Positions 23,561 through 23,664 of a DNA stretch of 23,664 nt are shown here, in pieces (the stretch's first letter is position 1; every line of letters begins with the position of its first letter). The stretch is from an uncultured Clostridia bacterium (GTDB lineage: Bacteria > Bacillota > Clostridia > TANB77 > CAG-508). The stretch spans positions 1-23,664 of the forward strand of contig CANRQH010000012.1 in NCBI GenBank assembly GCA_947632745.1, given 5' to 3'. The notes under the pieces are model-generated. The model had not been told where the DNA came from. It ran no database searches and saw only the letters and a program-made list of their open reading frames with translations. The position numbers and the translations under genes are program-made.

Positions 23561-23664
23561 ATTGTTTTTAACTATTTGTATAATATTTAAAAGTTTATAT
23601 TTATATATTTTGAAGTGAATTGGGGGGACCGTTTTAGAAAATGTTATGAGCAAAGCGAATTACA

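Noticed and set aside
23600..23664. Start of a tRNA, rRNA or further repeat at the window edge
   Set aside because: GGGGGGACCG and the GC-richer last 40 bases are suggestive, but too little sequence remains to call anything.
1..23664. A tRNA gene in the window that could read CGGN
   Set aside because: I found no tRNA-like cloverleaf. The few TCCG strings lie in ordinary coding or intergenic sequence.

Overview
This is AT-rich DNA with tightly packed genes, AGGAGG/GAAAGGA-type ribosome binding sites and AGA as the main arginine codon. Gene content (a SpoIIIE/FtsK translocase, an OLE RNA with OapA, a long-form HPF, a DUF6514-type protein, tandem Spo0A-like boxes) points to an uncultured low-GC member of the Clostridia. 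This placement is inferred from gene content, not from an rRNA.

Layout. 1-2660: a terminator and the DNA translocase ftsK/spoIIIE. 2677-5959: an unrecognised coiled-coil protein and a beta-CASP metallo-beta-lactamase nuclease. 6066-8574: a GH15 glucoamylase-type enzyme and a pilin-like protein. 8656-9465: uppP. 9475-9587: a four-copy repeat. 9614-11688: a promoter, a degenerate CIRCE operator, groES, groEL and a terminator. 11690-13147: tandem Spo0A-like boxes, AGGAGG sites without normal start codons, an unknown protein, a 37-bp repeat array and a TSCPD-domain protein. 13213-15066 (minus): a class B penicillin-binding protein. 15268-18244: comM, dprA and yraN. 18241-19741: an XRE regulator (minus), a small helical protein (plus) and hpf (minus). 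20061-21798: an M23 peptidase and a P-loop kinase. 21873-23067: a promoter, a large structured RNA that I call OLE RNA, and oapA. 23190-23560: a DUF6514-like protein and its terminator.

The outstanding observation is about decoding. Six genes (ftsK, the unknown gene at 2677, the GH15 gene, the pilin-like gene, comM and dprA) are each split by what looks like a one-base insertion, and comM is split twice. All seven breaks are the same event: the in-frame codon at the break is CGG, and the correct protein resumes if CGGN (six CGGA, one CGGT) is read as one glycine, i.e. a +1 shift in which the C is passed over and GGN is decoded. At five sites the restored glycine falls in a motif I recognise (FtsK Walker A, ComM twice, DprA, GH15). 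I found no in-frame CGG read as arginine in any intact gene of the window; every other CGG straddles two codons. This is hard to explain by random sequencing error or gene decay. It suggests that the organism has vacated CGG as an Arg codon and reads CGGN as a quadruplet glycine codon, or shifts +1 there by another route. The responsible tRNA is not in this window.

The genes are mostly housekeeping (chromosome segregation, envelope, chaperonin, ribosome hibernation, DNA uptake), so the recoding looks like a genome-wide translation property rather than regulation of one pathway.
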